64,000 bases of DNA from Liolophura sinensis (GCF_032854445.1 NC_088299.1:2889001-2953000), one strand, 5' to 3'; shown: positions 11,700 through 23,861, numbered from the stretch's first letter. Notes: a model not told the origin generated them from the letters alone. Numbers and translations are program-made.

Positions 11700-12300
11700 T
11701 AATTATGATAATGTTTTATGGAAATGAATTTATGATAACTATTTATTTATCTGACTGGTGATTGATTATGCCGTACTCAAGAATATTTCCCTTACACTAC
11801 TAAAAGTGGTAAGAGCGAAGGTTGGAGGATATGAGGCAGAACCCGGGGGAAACCCTCGTGGGGGAGGTTTGTATGATAATTAGAGTAATGTATGATGGAA
11901 ATGATTGTATGGTAATCAGGGTACTGATTTTTTTTTTAATTTCAAGAGGGATGGATTTCCCTTCTACTGCTAAAAGCGCTCATTAAAATACGGTTGGAGA
12001 AAACCGGACAAAATCCGGAGGAAACTCAAGTCTACCATCAGGAGATCAGTGAAATCTGTGGAAGAAAAGTTTCTGTGATAAGCTTGGTGATTTATGGATT
12101 AAAGGATTGTATGATAATGAGGGTAATGTGCATGTATGGTGAAAGCAATCATTTACACAAACCTAAATGGAGTACACCCACAGCCGAGACAAGTGGGGAG
12201 GGGTGGGTTGAGGAGGGGTGGTAATGGCTACATCCAAACACGCAACTCCATTTGGAAATCTCTACAGCCTGCTGATATAGCGCATTGCATTTATTTATTT
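11700..12300. repeat. repeat module E, copy 2
   Basis: Pairs with 7190-7715. Within it, TATGATAAT-AGGGTAATG phrases recur several times (about 11690-11930 and 12110-12140), so the module itself has an internal repeat. An inverted family-1 fragment lies at 11742-11850. Confidence 0.6.
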
Positions 12301-12301
12301 A

Positions 12302-12446
12302 TAGGTCTGCCAGCAAGCTGCGGATGGTCGTGGGTTTCCCCGGGATCTGCCCGGTTTCCACCCACCATAATGCTGGCCGCCGTCGTATAAGTAAAATATT
12401 CCTGAGTACGGCGTAAAACACCAATCAAATAAATAAATAAATAAAT
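12302..12446 (+). mobile_element. SINE family 1, 3' half
   Basis: GCGGATGGTCGTGGGTTTCC, ACCATAATGCTGGCCGCCG, TATAAGTAAAATATTCCTGA and GGCGTAAAACACCAATCAAA, then AATA repeats. The tRNA-like head is absent. Confidence 0.85.
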
Positions 12447-12730
12447 TATTATACCACCACACTCAAGAAACATTTTATGCCTTTAATTTATGCATATAAT
12501 GGCGGTTTGGTTTATGGGTTGAGGAAATCCCACAGAGCCTGGACACAACTATCATCCTTCGGCGGTTAATTTACAAGCATTTTGCGTGATTTAAAGACAT
12601 ATTAGACCGAGATAACTACATACATGCATCAAACCTGAGACCTGATACAATCAGACAGAAACCCAGTGCAGCTGCTCCCCAGTTTATGCTGACAAATTGC
12701 TAAATAGTTCGCTAGATTGTCAATGAGACC
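12447..12730. other. tail of the repeat patchwork; no gene seen
   Basis: Starts with the GGTTGAGGAAATCCCACAGA block also seen near 9780. The rest is unassigned. Confidence 0.4.
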
Positions 12731-12759
12731 ATATTGGTAAAACTGGCCGAGTCTATTGC

Positions 12760-12930
12760 CGTCAAAGTGCTGCCGCTAGGGAAGCATAATGCCGAAGACA
12801 CCAGACATGACACCCTTCCCAGCCACATAATAATGACACCGGGCCAACCAGTCATGTTTGCTCTATACTCTCCATACTATGCGCCAAGCGAGGCACAACA
12901 AGGTCAATATTCAAAGTTTTTAGTATAACC
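12760..12930 (-). mobile_element. SINE family 2 fragment
   Basis: GCCGAAGACACCAGACATGA, CACCGGGCCAACCAGTCATG and GCGCCAAGCGAGGCA, in the order also seen in the inverted family-2 copy at 24431-24740. The 64-codon frame 12734-12928 is a by-product of this SINE. Confidence 0.75.
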
Positions 12931-13126
12931 CAAGTCTGATATAAGGCTGATTCTAGAGGTTACGGGAGGAAGGGGAAAGAATTGTTATATTCTTTTGGAG
13001 TCATTGTTATGTCAGATATTATAAATTTCTTTGTTCCTTTTCATTAACCTCTCAGTTTTCACATTATACCGCTTCAACCCAGTTGGTATATAGATCAAGT
13101 ATATGTATACGCATGAAGCCTACTAG

Positions 13127-13383
13127 GGGCCCTCCGTGGCTCAGTTGGTTAGCCCGCTGGCTCAGCGTAATGGCCCATCAAATGCATCAAAGCCTCTCGC
13201 CAATGCGGTTGCTGTGAGATCAAGTCCAGCTTATGTTGGTTCATCTACGGGCGAACGTGGGAAGGTCTGTCACCAACCTGCGGATGGTCTTGAGTTTCCC
13301 CTGGCCGTGCTCTGCGCAGATTCCTTAAACTATAATGCTGACCGCCGTCGTATAAGTGAAATATTCCTGAGTATGCGGCGTAT
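13127..13383 (+). mobile_element. SINE family 1, near full length
   Basis: Begins GGGCCCTCCGTGGCTCAGTT with a Pol III A-box (TGGCTCAGTTGG), then a B-box-like stretch (GAGATCAAGTCC), the central domain (GACCGCCGTCGTATAAG) and ATATTCCTGAGTATGCGGCG. The usual AATAAA tail is missing; the element fuses into the 31-bp minisatellite of copy C. A 27-bp insertion-like stretch sits between the boxes. Confidence 0.85.
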
Positions 13384-13535
13384 TATCAGTTTTTTGCCGT
13401 TATTGGTGCTGTATTATCATTGCTGTGAAGTTATTGGCGCTGTATTATCAGTGCTTTGCCGTTATAACGCTGTATTATCAGTGCTGTGAAGTTACTGATG
13501 CTGTATTACCACTGCTTTGCCGTTATAGGTGCTAT
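13380..13535. repeat. 31-bp minisatellite, second block
   Basis: About five imperfect copies of the GCTGTATTATCA-TGCTGTG unit seen at 7727-8235. Confidence 0.8.
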
Positions 13536-13539
13536 CTCG

Positions 13540-15290
13540 AGGACACACACACATCCCCTTATCTCACTTGTCCACAGTCTAGTTGGTGCTTCACTTGACT
13601 CCGATACAACACTGTCTTACGGAATGATACTGAGGGTAGATGAGGCGTAAAAAATACCCAAAGTTGCCATGCAACGTTAATAAAAAATGAAACCCATTGT
13701 GGCTTCACTGGAGATATTCCAGTGGTGGCAGGCATGTTAATTAAACTGACAGTCAAGGTCCACAAACTCGTTGCATGACAGCTACATCGGTATTTATAGA
13801 TACCTTTAATATATTAGTTCATAGCAGTCGATGGCCTGTCCCGGCCATGAACGGCCGGCGATCTGTACGAAAAGCAATCGGGACTGTGTAACAGTTTAAT
13901 TGGTATCTCGCTTTTACAGAGTTCCCCGCGCTCTCTCAAACCCAGATATAGATCCGTTCGACTCCAAGCCCTGTACAGAATCCTACTTATTGATTCTAAT
14001 GTTTGAAAGTCACAAAGAATCCGATTTGCTGCAAATGTCAGCCTGAAAATAGAGAAAGGTAGCGCAGAAGAAATGAGGTCACCGTAAGAACACCGGTCTT
14101 ATGGGGAATGCCATCCACAGGTTTGGGACAACATAACGTATACACATATATTATGCTCCTACACAAAACTTGTATTACTCTATTTGGAACGCTGGTGGCA
14201 ACATGTTCCCTGAGATATATCTATATATCACAACATATCTGACGGCAAGAAAACAACGCCTTGCAAGAGACGATTGTTCGGGTAGACAGCAGCTAATCAT
14301 TCCACGATAGTTGAATTGTTATTTTTTTTATTTATTTCATTGTTATTTAACGCCATAGTCAAGATTTTTTACATATACGACAGTGGTCACCTTTATGCGT
14401 GGACGAAATCAGAATGCCAGGCGTAAACCACCAACCTTTTGCAAGCTGCTGACGGACTTTCCCACCTGTGTGTGGTGTACAGATACGCATGCCACATACA
14501 TGCATATTTGTGAATGGCAAGTGGTCGTCAATTGCGCACACCGCCCAACCAACGAGGTCGATACTTTAATGTGACCAAGGCCCCACGAACAGTGAGGGAG
14601 GGAGAACTTTAAATTAAATGGTTATACAACCATACGTTAACCTTTCACGACCACAGCCGTTGCCAAAGGAATCGTATGCATTAGACGCATCATGGCCACA
14701 AAACAGTCGCTACCGTAAAGACAACATATTCAAACAGAAAACTTCAAACCGCCTATGATGAAAATTTATGACTCACACGACCCTAAAATTCAAAGAATTT
14801 CTATATTGCTCGCATTATGGCATAAACACAAAAGAAACCGACCAAGGCAAAGAAAATGAGAACAGAAAAGAAACACTAGAATAAAAGGAACTTTTCTTTT
14901 GCTAGTATAACAGTTTGCAGAAATACAGAAATAAAACTTCAATAACTTCATGAAACAGTTCATTCTGAGACATGAGTTACGAACTGATGGAGCCAGAATA
15001 GCCGCCGTGCAGGGCTGTGTTTGATCAATCGAAAGTCTTCATAATGATGCCGACACATAGTCCTAAGACAGACAATGCATCAAAGTATTTCCAAGTTATA
15101 ACCCGTACAACACTGTGACACGATTCTGATGGTGAAATAATGTGAACTTCTCAAAGAAGAAGGGGTTGTTCCAGTTTTTGTTGATATTTCACGACTGATG
15201 GTATAAAAAAAATGAAGAAATAACAAATACACTGAGGCAGATCACGACGTGCTCTGATAATCGTCTCAGCACAATGAGCTAGTATAGAGT
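13540..15290. repeat. large repeated segment, copy C
   Basis: Collinear with copies A and B from TTATCTCACTTGTCCACAGT through ATAATCGTCTC. It contains the same divergent inverted SINE-like module (about 14320-14490) at the same relative place as in A and B, so that module was present before the segment was copied. Confidence 0.85.
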
Positions 15291-15667
15291 AACGGTGTTT
15301 TGAGTCACATGCGCAGAAATCTCGTTGGAAGCATTTAGAAAATTTGCACTCAAATTTGTTTTCGTATATACGATTGGTTAAATCAAGACTAGCACTTATC
15401 CGTATATGTCGTCTCCTTCATAGCGTGTCTCAGTGATAAAAAAATTTGTCGATATAAACTTTGATAAAAGATATAAACACTTACACCTACAAAGCCTTGC
15501 TATATTGGATAGGGGCCGTTGAAAGTCAGGGCCCGAGTCTAATATAGCAAGTCGTTATAGATGCTTAGTGTCTACTAAGATGCTGAATATAAATAGCTAT
15601 GGTTCAGCTATACAAAATATTCCCCTGAGGATTTCACAGTATACATGTATACGCCTATAGTAAAACA
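15291..15667. other. unassigned, with a 14-bp stem hairpin
   Basis: Holds an inverted repeat: CTTGCTATATTGGA at 15496-15509 and TCTAATATAGCAAG at 15538-15551 (13 of 14 paired), with a GC-rich 28-nt loop containing GGGGCC and GGGCCC. No gene was seen. CCTATAGTAAAACAG at 15654-15668 is also found at 11605-11619 near the end of copy B. Confidence 0.6.
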
Positions 15668-15724
15668 GAAAACGGCATAGATGTGTGTTTGATTTCGAAT
15701 ATTTCTCGAAATTCTCGGCATTCC
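15668..15724 (+). repeat. left 57-bp terminal inverted repeat of satellite element
   Basis: Matches the reverse complement of 22608-22664 at 50 of 57 positions without gaps. The 26 innermost bases, ending CTCGGCATTCC, are identical. It lies 66 bp before the 36-bp satellite; that spacer contains a small palindrome ATGGTGTTAAACACCAT. Confidence 0.9.
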
Positions 15725-16760
15725 ACTTTCGCTTTTGAGTATATGGTGTTAAACACCATTGAAACGTTCAAGATAAACACAGACTCGGTAAACGTGCATG
15801 ACCATATCACCCGGTGGGGCTTGGTAAACGTGCATGATCACATCATCGGGTAAACGTGCATGATCACATCATCGGGTGGAACTTGGTAAACATGCATGAT
15901 CACATCATCGCGTGGAGCTTGGTAAACATGCATGATCACATCATCGCGTGGGGCTTGATAAACGTGCATGATGACATTATTGGGTGGGACTTGGTAAACA
16001 CGAATGATCACATCATCGCGTGGGGCTTGGTAAACGTGCATGATCACATCATCGGGTGGCACTTGGTAAACGTGCATGATCACATCATTGGGTGACTCCC
16101 TGCTGCGCACTACATCGGCTTGGTAAACGTGCATGATCACATCATTGGGTGGGGCTTGGTAAACGTGCATGATCACATCATTGGGTGGAACTTGGTAAAC
16201 ATGCATGATGACCTCATCGCGTGGGGCTTGGTAAACGTGCATGATCACATCATCGGGTGGAACTTGGTAAACATGCATGATCACATCATCGGGTGGGGCA
16301 TAGTAAACGTGCATGATGACATTATTGGGTGGGACTTGGTAAACGTGCCTGATCACATCATCGGGTGGGGCTTGGTAAACGTGCATGATCACATCATTGG
16401 GTGCAACTTGGTAAATGTGCATGATCACATCATCGGGTGGGGCTTGGTAAACGTGCATGATCACATCATTGGGTGCAACTTGGTAAACATGCATGATCAC
16501 ATCATCGGGTGGAACTTGGTAAACGTGCATGATCACATCATCGCGTGGGGCTTGGTAAACGTGCATGATCACATCATCGGGTGAGACTTGGTAAACATGC
16601 ATGATGACATCATCGAGTAGGACTTGGTAAACATGCATGATGACATCATCGGGTGGGGCTTGGTAAACGTGCATGATCACATCATCGGGTGGGGCTTGAT
16701 AAACATGCATGATCACATCGTCATTGGGTGGAACTTGGTAAACATGCATCGGGTGGGGCA

Positions 16761-19700
16761 TAGTAAACCTGCATGATCACATCATCGGGTGGAACTTGGT
16801 AAACATGAATGATCACAACATCGTGTGGGGCTTGGTAAACGTGCATGATCACATCATCGGGTGGGACTTGATAAACATGCATGATCACATCATCGCGTGG
16901 GGCTTGGTAAACGTGCATGATCACATCATTGGGTGCAACTTGGTAAACGTGCATGATCACATCATCGGGTGGGGCTTGGTAAACATGCATGATCACATCA
17001 TCGGGTGGGGCTTGGTAAACATGAATGATCACATCATTGGGTGGAACTTGGTAAACATGCATGATCACATCATCGGGTGGAACTTGGTAAACGTGCATGA
17101 TCACATCATCGCGTGGGGCTTGGTAAACGTGCATGATCACATCATCGGGTGAGACTTGGTAAACATGCATGATCACATCATCGGGTAGGACTTGGTAAAC
17201 ATGCATGATCACATCATCGGGTGGGGCTTGGTAAACGTGCATGATGACATCATCGGGTGGGGCTTGATAAACATGCATGATCACATCGTCATTGGGTGGA
17301 ACTTGGTAAACATACATCGGGTGGGGCATAGTAAACCTGCATGATCACATCATCGGGTGGAACTTGGTAAACATGAATGATCACATCATCGGGTGGAACT
17401 TGGTAAACATGAATGATCACATCATCGGGTGGGGCTTGGTAAACGTGCATGATCACATCATCGGGTGGGGCTTGATAAACATGCATGATCACATCATCGC
17501 GTGGGGCTTGGTAAACGTGCATGATCACATCATTGGGTGCAACTTGGTAAACGTGCATGATCATATCATCGGGTGGGGCTTGGTAAACATGCATGATCAC
17601 ATCATCGGGTGGGGCTTGGTAAACATGAATGATCACATCATTGGGTGGAACTTGGAAAACATGCATGATCACATCATCGGATGGGGCATAGTAAACGTGC
17701 ATGATCACATCATTGGGTGGGGCATAGTAAACGTGCACGATCACATCATTGGGTGGCACTTGGTAAACATGCATGATCACATCATCGGTGGAACTTGGTA
17801 AACATGAATGATCACATCATCGGGTGGAACTTGGTAAACATGAATGATCACATCATCGGGTGGGGCTTGGTAAACGTGCATGATGACATTATTGGGTTGC
17901 ACTTGGTAAACGTGCATGATCACATCATCGGGTGGGGCTTGGTAAACGTGCATGATCACATCATTGTCTGGGGCTTGGTAAACGTGCATGATCACATCAT
18001 TGGGTGCAACTTGGTAAACGTGCATGATCATATCATCGGGTGGGGCCTGGTAAGCATGCATGATCACATCATCGGGTGGAACTTGGTAAACATGAATGAT
18101 CACATCATTGGGTGGAACTTGGTAAACATGCATGATCACATCATCGGGTGGGGCATAGTAAACGTGCATGATCACATCATTGGGTTGCACTTGGTAAACG
18201 TGCATGATCACATCATCGGGTGGAACTTGGTAAACATGAATGATCACATCATCGGGTGGGGCTTGGTAAACGTGCATGATGACATTATTGGGAGGCACTT
18301 GGTAAACGTGCATGATCACATCATCGCGTGGGGCTTGGTAAACGTGCATGATCACATCATTGGGTGGCACTTGGTAAACATGAATGATCACATCATCGGG
18401 TGGGAATTGGTAAACATGCATGATCACATCGTCATTGGGTGGAACTTGGTAAACATGCATCGGGTGGGGCATAGTAAACCTGCATGATCACATCATCGGG
18501 TGGAACTTGGTAAACATGAATGATCACATCATCGGGTGGAACTTGGTAAACATGAATGATCACAACATCGTGTGGGGCTTGGTAAACGTGCATGATCACA
18601 TCATCGGGTGGGACTTGATAAACATGCATGATCACATCATCGCGTGGGGCTTGGTTAACGTGCATGATCACATCATTGGGTGCAACTTGGTAAACGTGCA
18701 TGATCACATCAGCGGGTGGGGCTTGGTAAACATGCATGATCACATCATCGGGTAGGACTTGGTAAACATGCATGATCACATCATCGGGTGGGGCTTGGTA
18801 AACGTGCATGATGACATCATCGGGTGGGGCTTGATAAACATGCATGATCACATCGTCATTGGGTGGAACTTGGTAAACATACATCGGGTGGGGCATAGTA
18901 AACCTGCATGATCACATCATCGGGTGGAACTTGGTAAACATGAATGATCACATCATCGGGTGGAACTTGGTAAACATGAATGATCACATCATCGGGTGGG
19001 GCTTGGTAAATGTGCATGATCACATCATCGCGTGGGGCTTGATAAACATGCATGATCACATCATCGCGTGGGGCTTGGTAAACGTGCATGATCACATCAT
19101 TGGGTGCAACTTGGTAAACGTGCATGATCACATCATCGGGTGGGGCTTGGTAAACGTGCATGATCACATCATTGGGTGCAACTTGGTAAATGTGCATGAT
19201 CACATCATCGGGTGGGGCTTGGTAAACGTGCATGATCACATCATTGGGTGGGGCTTGGTAAACATGCATGATCACATCATCGGGTGGAACTTGGTAAACG
19301 TGCATGATCACATCATCGCGTGGGGCTTGGTAAACGTGCATGATCACATCATCGGGTGAGACTTGGTAAACATGCATGATGACATCATCGGGTAGGACTT
19401 GGTAAACATGCATGATCACATCATCGGGTGGGGCTTGGTAACCGTGCATGATGACATCATCGGGTGGGGCTTGATAAACATGCATGATCACATCGTCATT
19501 GGGTGGAACTTGGTAAACATGCACCGGGTGGGGCATAGTATACCTGCATGATCACATCATCGGGTGGAACTTGGTAAACATGAATGATCACATCATCGGG
19601 TGGAACTTGGTAAACATGAATGATCACAACATCGTGTGGGGCTTGGTAAACGTGCATGATTACATCATCGGGTGGGATTTGATAAACATGCATGATCACA

Positions 19701-20744
19701 TCATCGCGTGGGGCTTGGTAAACGTGCATGATCACATCATTGGGTGCAACTTGGTAAACGTGCATGATCACATCATCGGGTGGGGCTTGGTAAACATGCA
19801 TGATCACATCATCGGGTGGGGCTTGGTAAACATGAATGATCACATCATTGGGTGGAACTTGGTAAACATGCATGATCACATCATCGGGTGGAACTTGGTA
19901 AACGTGCATGATCACATCATCGCGTGGGGCTTGGTAAACGTGCATGATCACATCATCGGGTGAGACTTGGTAAACATGCATGATCACATCATCGGGTAGG
20001 ACTTGGTAAACATGCATGATCACATCATCGGGTGGGGCTTGGTAAACGTGCATGATGACATCATCGGGTGGGGCTTGATAAACATGCATGATCACATCGT
20101 CATTGGGTGGAACTTGGTAAACATACATCGGGTGGGGCATAGTAAACCTGCATGATCACATCATCGGGTGGAACTTGGTAAACATGAATGATCACATCAT
20201 CGGGTGGAACTTGGTAAACATGAATGATCACATCATCGGGTGGGGCTTGGTAAACGTGCATGATCACATCATCGGGTGGGGCTTGATAAACATGCATGAT
20301 CACATCATCGCGTGGGGCTTGGTAAACGTGCATGATCACATCATTGGGTGCAACTTGGTAAACGTGCATGATCACATCATCGGGTGGGGCTTGGTAAACA
20401 TGCATGATCACATCATCGGGTGGGGCTTGGTAAACATGAATGATCACATCATTGGGTGGAACTTGGTAAACATGCATGATCACATCATCGGGTGGAACTT
20501 GGTAAACGTGCATGATCACATCATCGCGTGGGGCTTGGTAAATGTGCATGATCACATCATCGGGTGAGACTTGGTAAACATGCATGATCACATCATCGGG
20601 TAGGACTTGGTAAACATGCATGATCACATCATCGGGTGGGGCTTGGTAAACGTGCATGATCACATCATTGGGTGGGGCTTGATAAACATGCATGATCACA
20701 TCGTCATTGGGTGGAACTTGGTAAACATACATCGGGTGGGGCAT
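16761..20744. repeat. higher-order repeats marked by a 28-bp partial unit
   Basis: A shortened unit, CATCGGGTGGGGCATAGTAA, marks block ends near 16761, 17329, 18472, 18896, 19536, 20140 and 20744. The intervals are 568, 1143, 424, 640, 604 and 604 bp. All equal a whole number of 36-bp units plus 28, except 1143, which is one base short because of a 1-bp deletion near 17788. Adjacent 604-bp blocks are nearly identical, which points to recent block-wise duplication. Confidence 0.85.
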
Positions 20745-22029
20745 AGTAAACCTGCATGATCACATCATCGGGTGGAACTTGGTAAACATGAATGATCACA
20801 TCATCGGGTGGAACTTGGTAAACATGAATGATCACATCATCGGGTGGGGCTTGGTAAACGTGCATGATCACATCATCGGGTGGGGCTTGATAAACATGCA
20901 TGATCACATCATCGCGTGGGGCTTGGTAAACGTGCATGATCACATCATTGGGTGCAACTTGGTAAACATGCATGATCACATCATCGGGTGGGGCTTGGTA
21001 AACATGCATGATCACATCATCGGGTGGGGCTTGGTAAACATGAATGATCACATCATTGGGTGGAACTTGGTAAACATGAATGATCACATCATCGGATGGG
21101 GCATAGTAAACGTGCATGATCACATCATTGGGTGGGGCATAGTAAACGTGCATGATCACATCATTGGGTGGCACTTGGTAAACATGCATGATCACATCAT
21201 CGGGTGGAACTTGGTAAACATGAATGATCACATCATCGGGTGGAACTTGGTAAACATGAATGATCACATCATCGGGTGGGGCTTGGTAAACGTGCATGAT
21301 GACATTATTGGGTTGCACTTGGTAAACGTGCATGATCACATCATCGGGTGGGGCTTGGTAAACGTGCATGATCACATCATTGCCTGGGGCTTGGTAAACG
21401 TGCATGATCACATCATTGGGTGCAACTTGGTAAACGTGCATGATCATATCATCGGGTGGGGCCTGGTAAGCATGCATGATCACATCATCGGGTGGAACTT
21501 GGTAAACATGAATGATCACATCATTGGGTGGAACTTGGTAAACATGCATGATCACATCATCGGGTGGGGCTTGGTAAACGTGCATGATCACATCATTGGG
21601 TTGCACTTGGTAAACGTGCATGATCACATCATCGGGTGGACTTGGTAAACATGAATGATCACATCATCGGGTGGAACTTGGTAAACATGAATGATCACAT
21701 CATCGCGTGGGGCTTGGTAAACGTGCATGATGACATTATTGGGAGGCACTTGGTAAACGTGCATGATCACATCATCGCGTGGGGCTTGGTAAACGTGCAT
21801 GATCACATCATTGGGTGGCACTTGGTAAACATGAATGATCACATCATCGGGTGGGAATTGGTAAACATGCATGATCACATCATCGGGTGGGGCTTGGTAA
21901 GCATGCATGATCACATCATCGGGTGGACTTGGTAAACATGCATGATGACATCATCGGGTGGACTTGGTAAACATGCATGATGACATCATCGCGTGGGGCT
22001 TGGTAAACATGCATGATCACATCATTGGG

Positions 22030-22520
22030 TTGCACTTGGTAAACATGCATGATCACAACATCGGGTGGGGCTTGGTAAACGTGCATGATTACATCATTGG
22101 GTTGCACTTGGTAAACGTGCATGATCACAACATCGGGTGGGGCTTGGTAAACGTGCATGATCACATCATTGGGTTGCACTTGGTAAACGTGCATGATCAC
22201 AACATCGGGTGGGGCTTGGTAAACGTGCATGATCACATCATTGGGTTGCACTTGGTAAACGTGCATGATCACAACATCGGGTGGGGCTTGGTAAACGTGC
22301 ATGATCACATCATTGGGTTGCACTTGGTAAACGTGCATGATCACAACACCGGGTGGGGCTTGGTAAACGTGCATGATCACATCATTGGGTTGCACTTGGT
22401 AAACGTGCATGATCACAACACCGGGTGGGGCTTGGTAAACGTGCATGATCACATCATTGGGTTGCACTTGGTAAACGTGCATGATCACAACATCGGGTGG
22501 GGCTTGGTAAACATGCATGA
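22030..22520. repeat. 72-bp dimer sub-array inside the satellite
   Basis: About seven copies of a two-unit block alternate ATCACAACATCGGGTGGGGC and ATCACATCATTGGGTTGCAC. The dimer is far more uniform than the rest of the array. Confidence 0.85.
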
Positions 22521-22607
22521 TTACATCATCGGGTGGGGGCATAGTAAACGTGCATGATCACATCATTGGGTGGCACTTGGTAAACATGCATGATCACATC
22601 ATCGGGA

Positions 22608-22664
22608 GGAATGCCGAGAATTTCGAGAAATATCTGAAATCAAATAAACATCAATGACCTTTTC
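22608..22664 (-). repeat. right 57-bp terminal inverted repeat of satellite element
   Basis: Starts GGAATGCCGAGAATTTCGAG immediately after the last satellite unit and pairs with 15668-15724. No convincing target-site duplication was found just outside either arm. Confidence 0.9.
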
Positions 22665-23294
22665 CTACAATGCTCTGATCAAGCAGTAATGGCGCTCATA
22701 GAACACAGTGTTCGCATAAGCCAAGTTTAAACATATGGAGTTACATGGTCAGGTACAATGTAGGTTTACGGTGGGGATTCAAAAACCACGATTGTGGCCA
22801 TCTTAGCGAAATGTTGCCGGTGGAGATTTCGGTTTAACATATTCCCTACATCTTCCAGCTCTTCCTTGTCAACATACCGATTATGGCCTATGCATGATTA
22901 CATTAAAGGAAAAAAAAAAACGAAACAACAAAAATGAAGCAAGGGTCATCGAATGTACTACTGAAAACTATTTAAAAATATATCTACCGATTTTTGATAG
23001 ATTTCGTTTTCGTTGAGAAAACTAATCTATTCACATCATACGATGGGTTTTAGAGGCCAGATTTAGGCATAATGATATAAGGCCATTTCACCCCAAACCG
23101 CATTTTTATAATATTATTGATACAGTAACTAAACCTCTACAATATTTAATCTGACGTCACACACACGAGGGTTAAACATGATGTAATGAAAAAGTTATTA
23201 TACTGCACATACATACATGGTCAATCACGGCCGATTTTCCACGATTAAAACCCAAGAAATTGTTTACACTCACATCTAAACTGACCTATCGACT
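22665..23294. other. no gene seen
   Basis: AT-rich unassigned DNA with an A tract near 22910. No repeat family or exon was recognised. Confidence 0.4.
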
Positions 23295-23583
23295 CTTTCA
23301 CTTATACGACGGCGGCCTGCATTATGGTGGGTGAAAACCGGGCAGAGCCTGGTGAAAACCCACGACCATCCGCAGGTTGATGGCAGACCTTCAAACGCAA
23401 AGCCGGAGAGGAAGCCAGGGTGAACTGGACTTGAACTAGATCACAATGACCACATTGGTTAGAGGCTCCTGGGTCATTACGCCGCACTGGCCAGCTAACC
23501 CCCCCTCGGCCACGGAGGCCGCCAAATGACACTTGAGTACGAGTCAAGTGCTCAAGATCTTGTTCTAAAGCTTAATGTCGCCC
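23295..23583 (-). mobile_element. duplicated SINE family 1 copy (with flank)
   Basis: Identical by eye to 23895-24183 from TTTCACTTATACGACGGCGG to AAAGCTTAATGTCGCC, exactly 600 bp upstream. It lacks the SINE tail but includes about 55 bp of non-SINE flank after the tRNA-like head, so it arose by DNA duplication of the downstream locus and not by a separate retroposition. The 81-codon frame inside is a SINE artefact. Confidence 0.85.
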
Positions 23584-23692
23584 TATCGTTTGAATTCGGG
23601 TTAATCGTTCTAGATCAAGAGATTTGGACGTATCGCCGAGGTGCGATGCTCACACGTAGCTCATTCATATAGCAAATGAAATTCAGACTCGC

Positions 23693-23790
23693 GTTTGATA
23701 AATTGGTGTTTTACGCTGCTTTCAAAAATATTTTGCTTGTGTACAATGGCGCTCAGATTAATGAGTGCAAAATACAGGGCAATAGTCCAA
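23693..23790 (-). mobile_element. old, degenerate SINE family 1 fragment
   Basis: AATTGGTGTTTTACGCTGC, TTCAAAAATATTTTGCTTGT and ACAATGGCGCTCAGATTAAT follow the family-1 order with many substitutions. Confidence 0.55.
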
Positions 23791-23861
23791 GCAATGCGAA
23801 ATCCCGCTTCTCAATGTGAATTTCTTCGTAATGACAGGACTGACACTTAATTCATTTAGAA

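Larger units (their letters stand above)
15790..22607. repeat. 36-bp satellite array (~185-190 copies)
   Basis: The unit reads GTGCATGATCACATCATCGG then GTGGGGCTTGGTAAAC. Each unit holds a small dyad (ATGAT-CAC-ATCAT). Common variants are ATGCATG/ATGAATG, ATTGGG, ATCGCG, GGAACTT, GCAACTT and GGCATAG. Because 36 is divisible by three, frames stay open on both strands: 12-residue repeats like VNVHDHIIGWGL (+) and MHVYQAPPDDVI (-), up to 307 codons. The variants change amino acids freely on both strands and truncated units break every frame repeatedly, so I call a non-coding satellite. A 25-30 bp foreign stretch interrupts it near 16093-16120. Confidence 0.95.

Noticed and set aside
12734-12928. 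A 64-codon frame with possible protein look
   Set aside because: It lies in a family-2 SINE fragment whose text recurs at 24431-24740 and 30295-30475.
15838-22557. Long open frames (up to 307 codons) of 12-residue repeats on both strands
   Set aside because: They are explained by a 36-bp satellite without stops; frames exist on both strands and truncated units break them.
15790-22607. A CRISPR-like array (regular ~36-bp repeats)
   Set aside because: There are no unique spacers between units, and the locus is in an animal genome.
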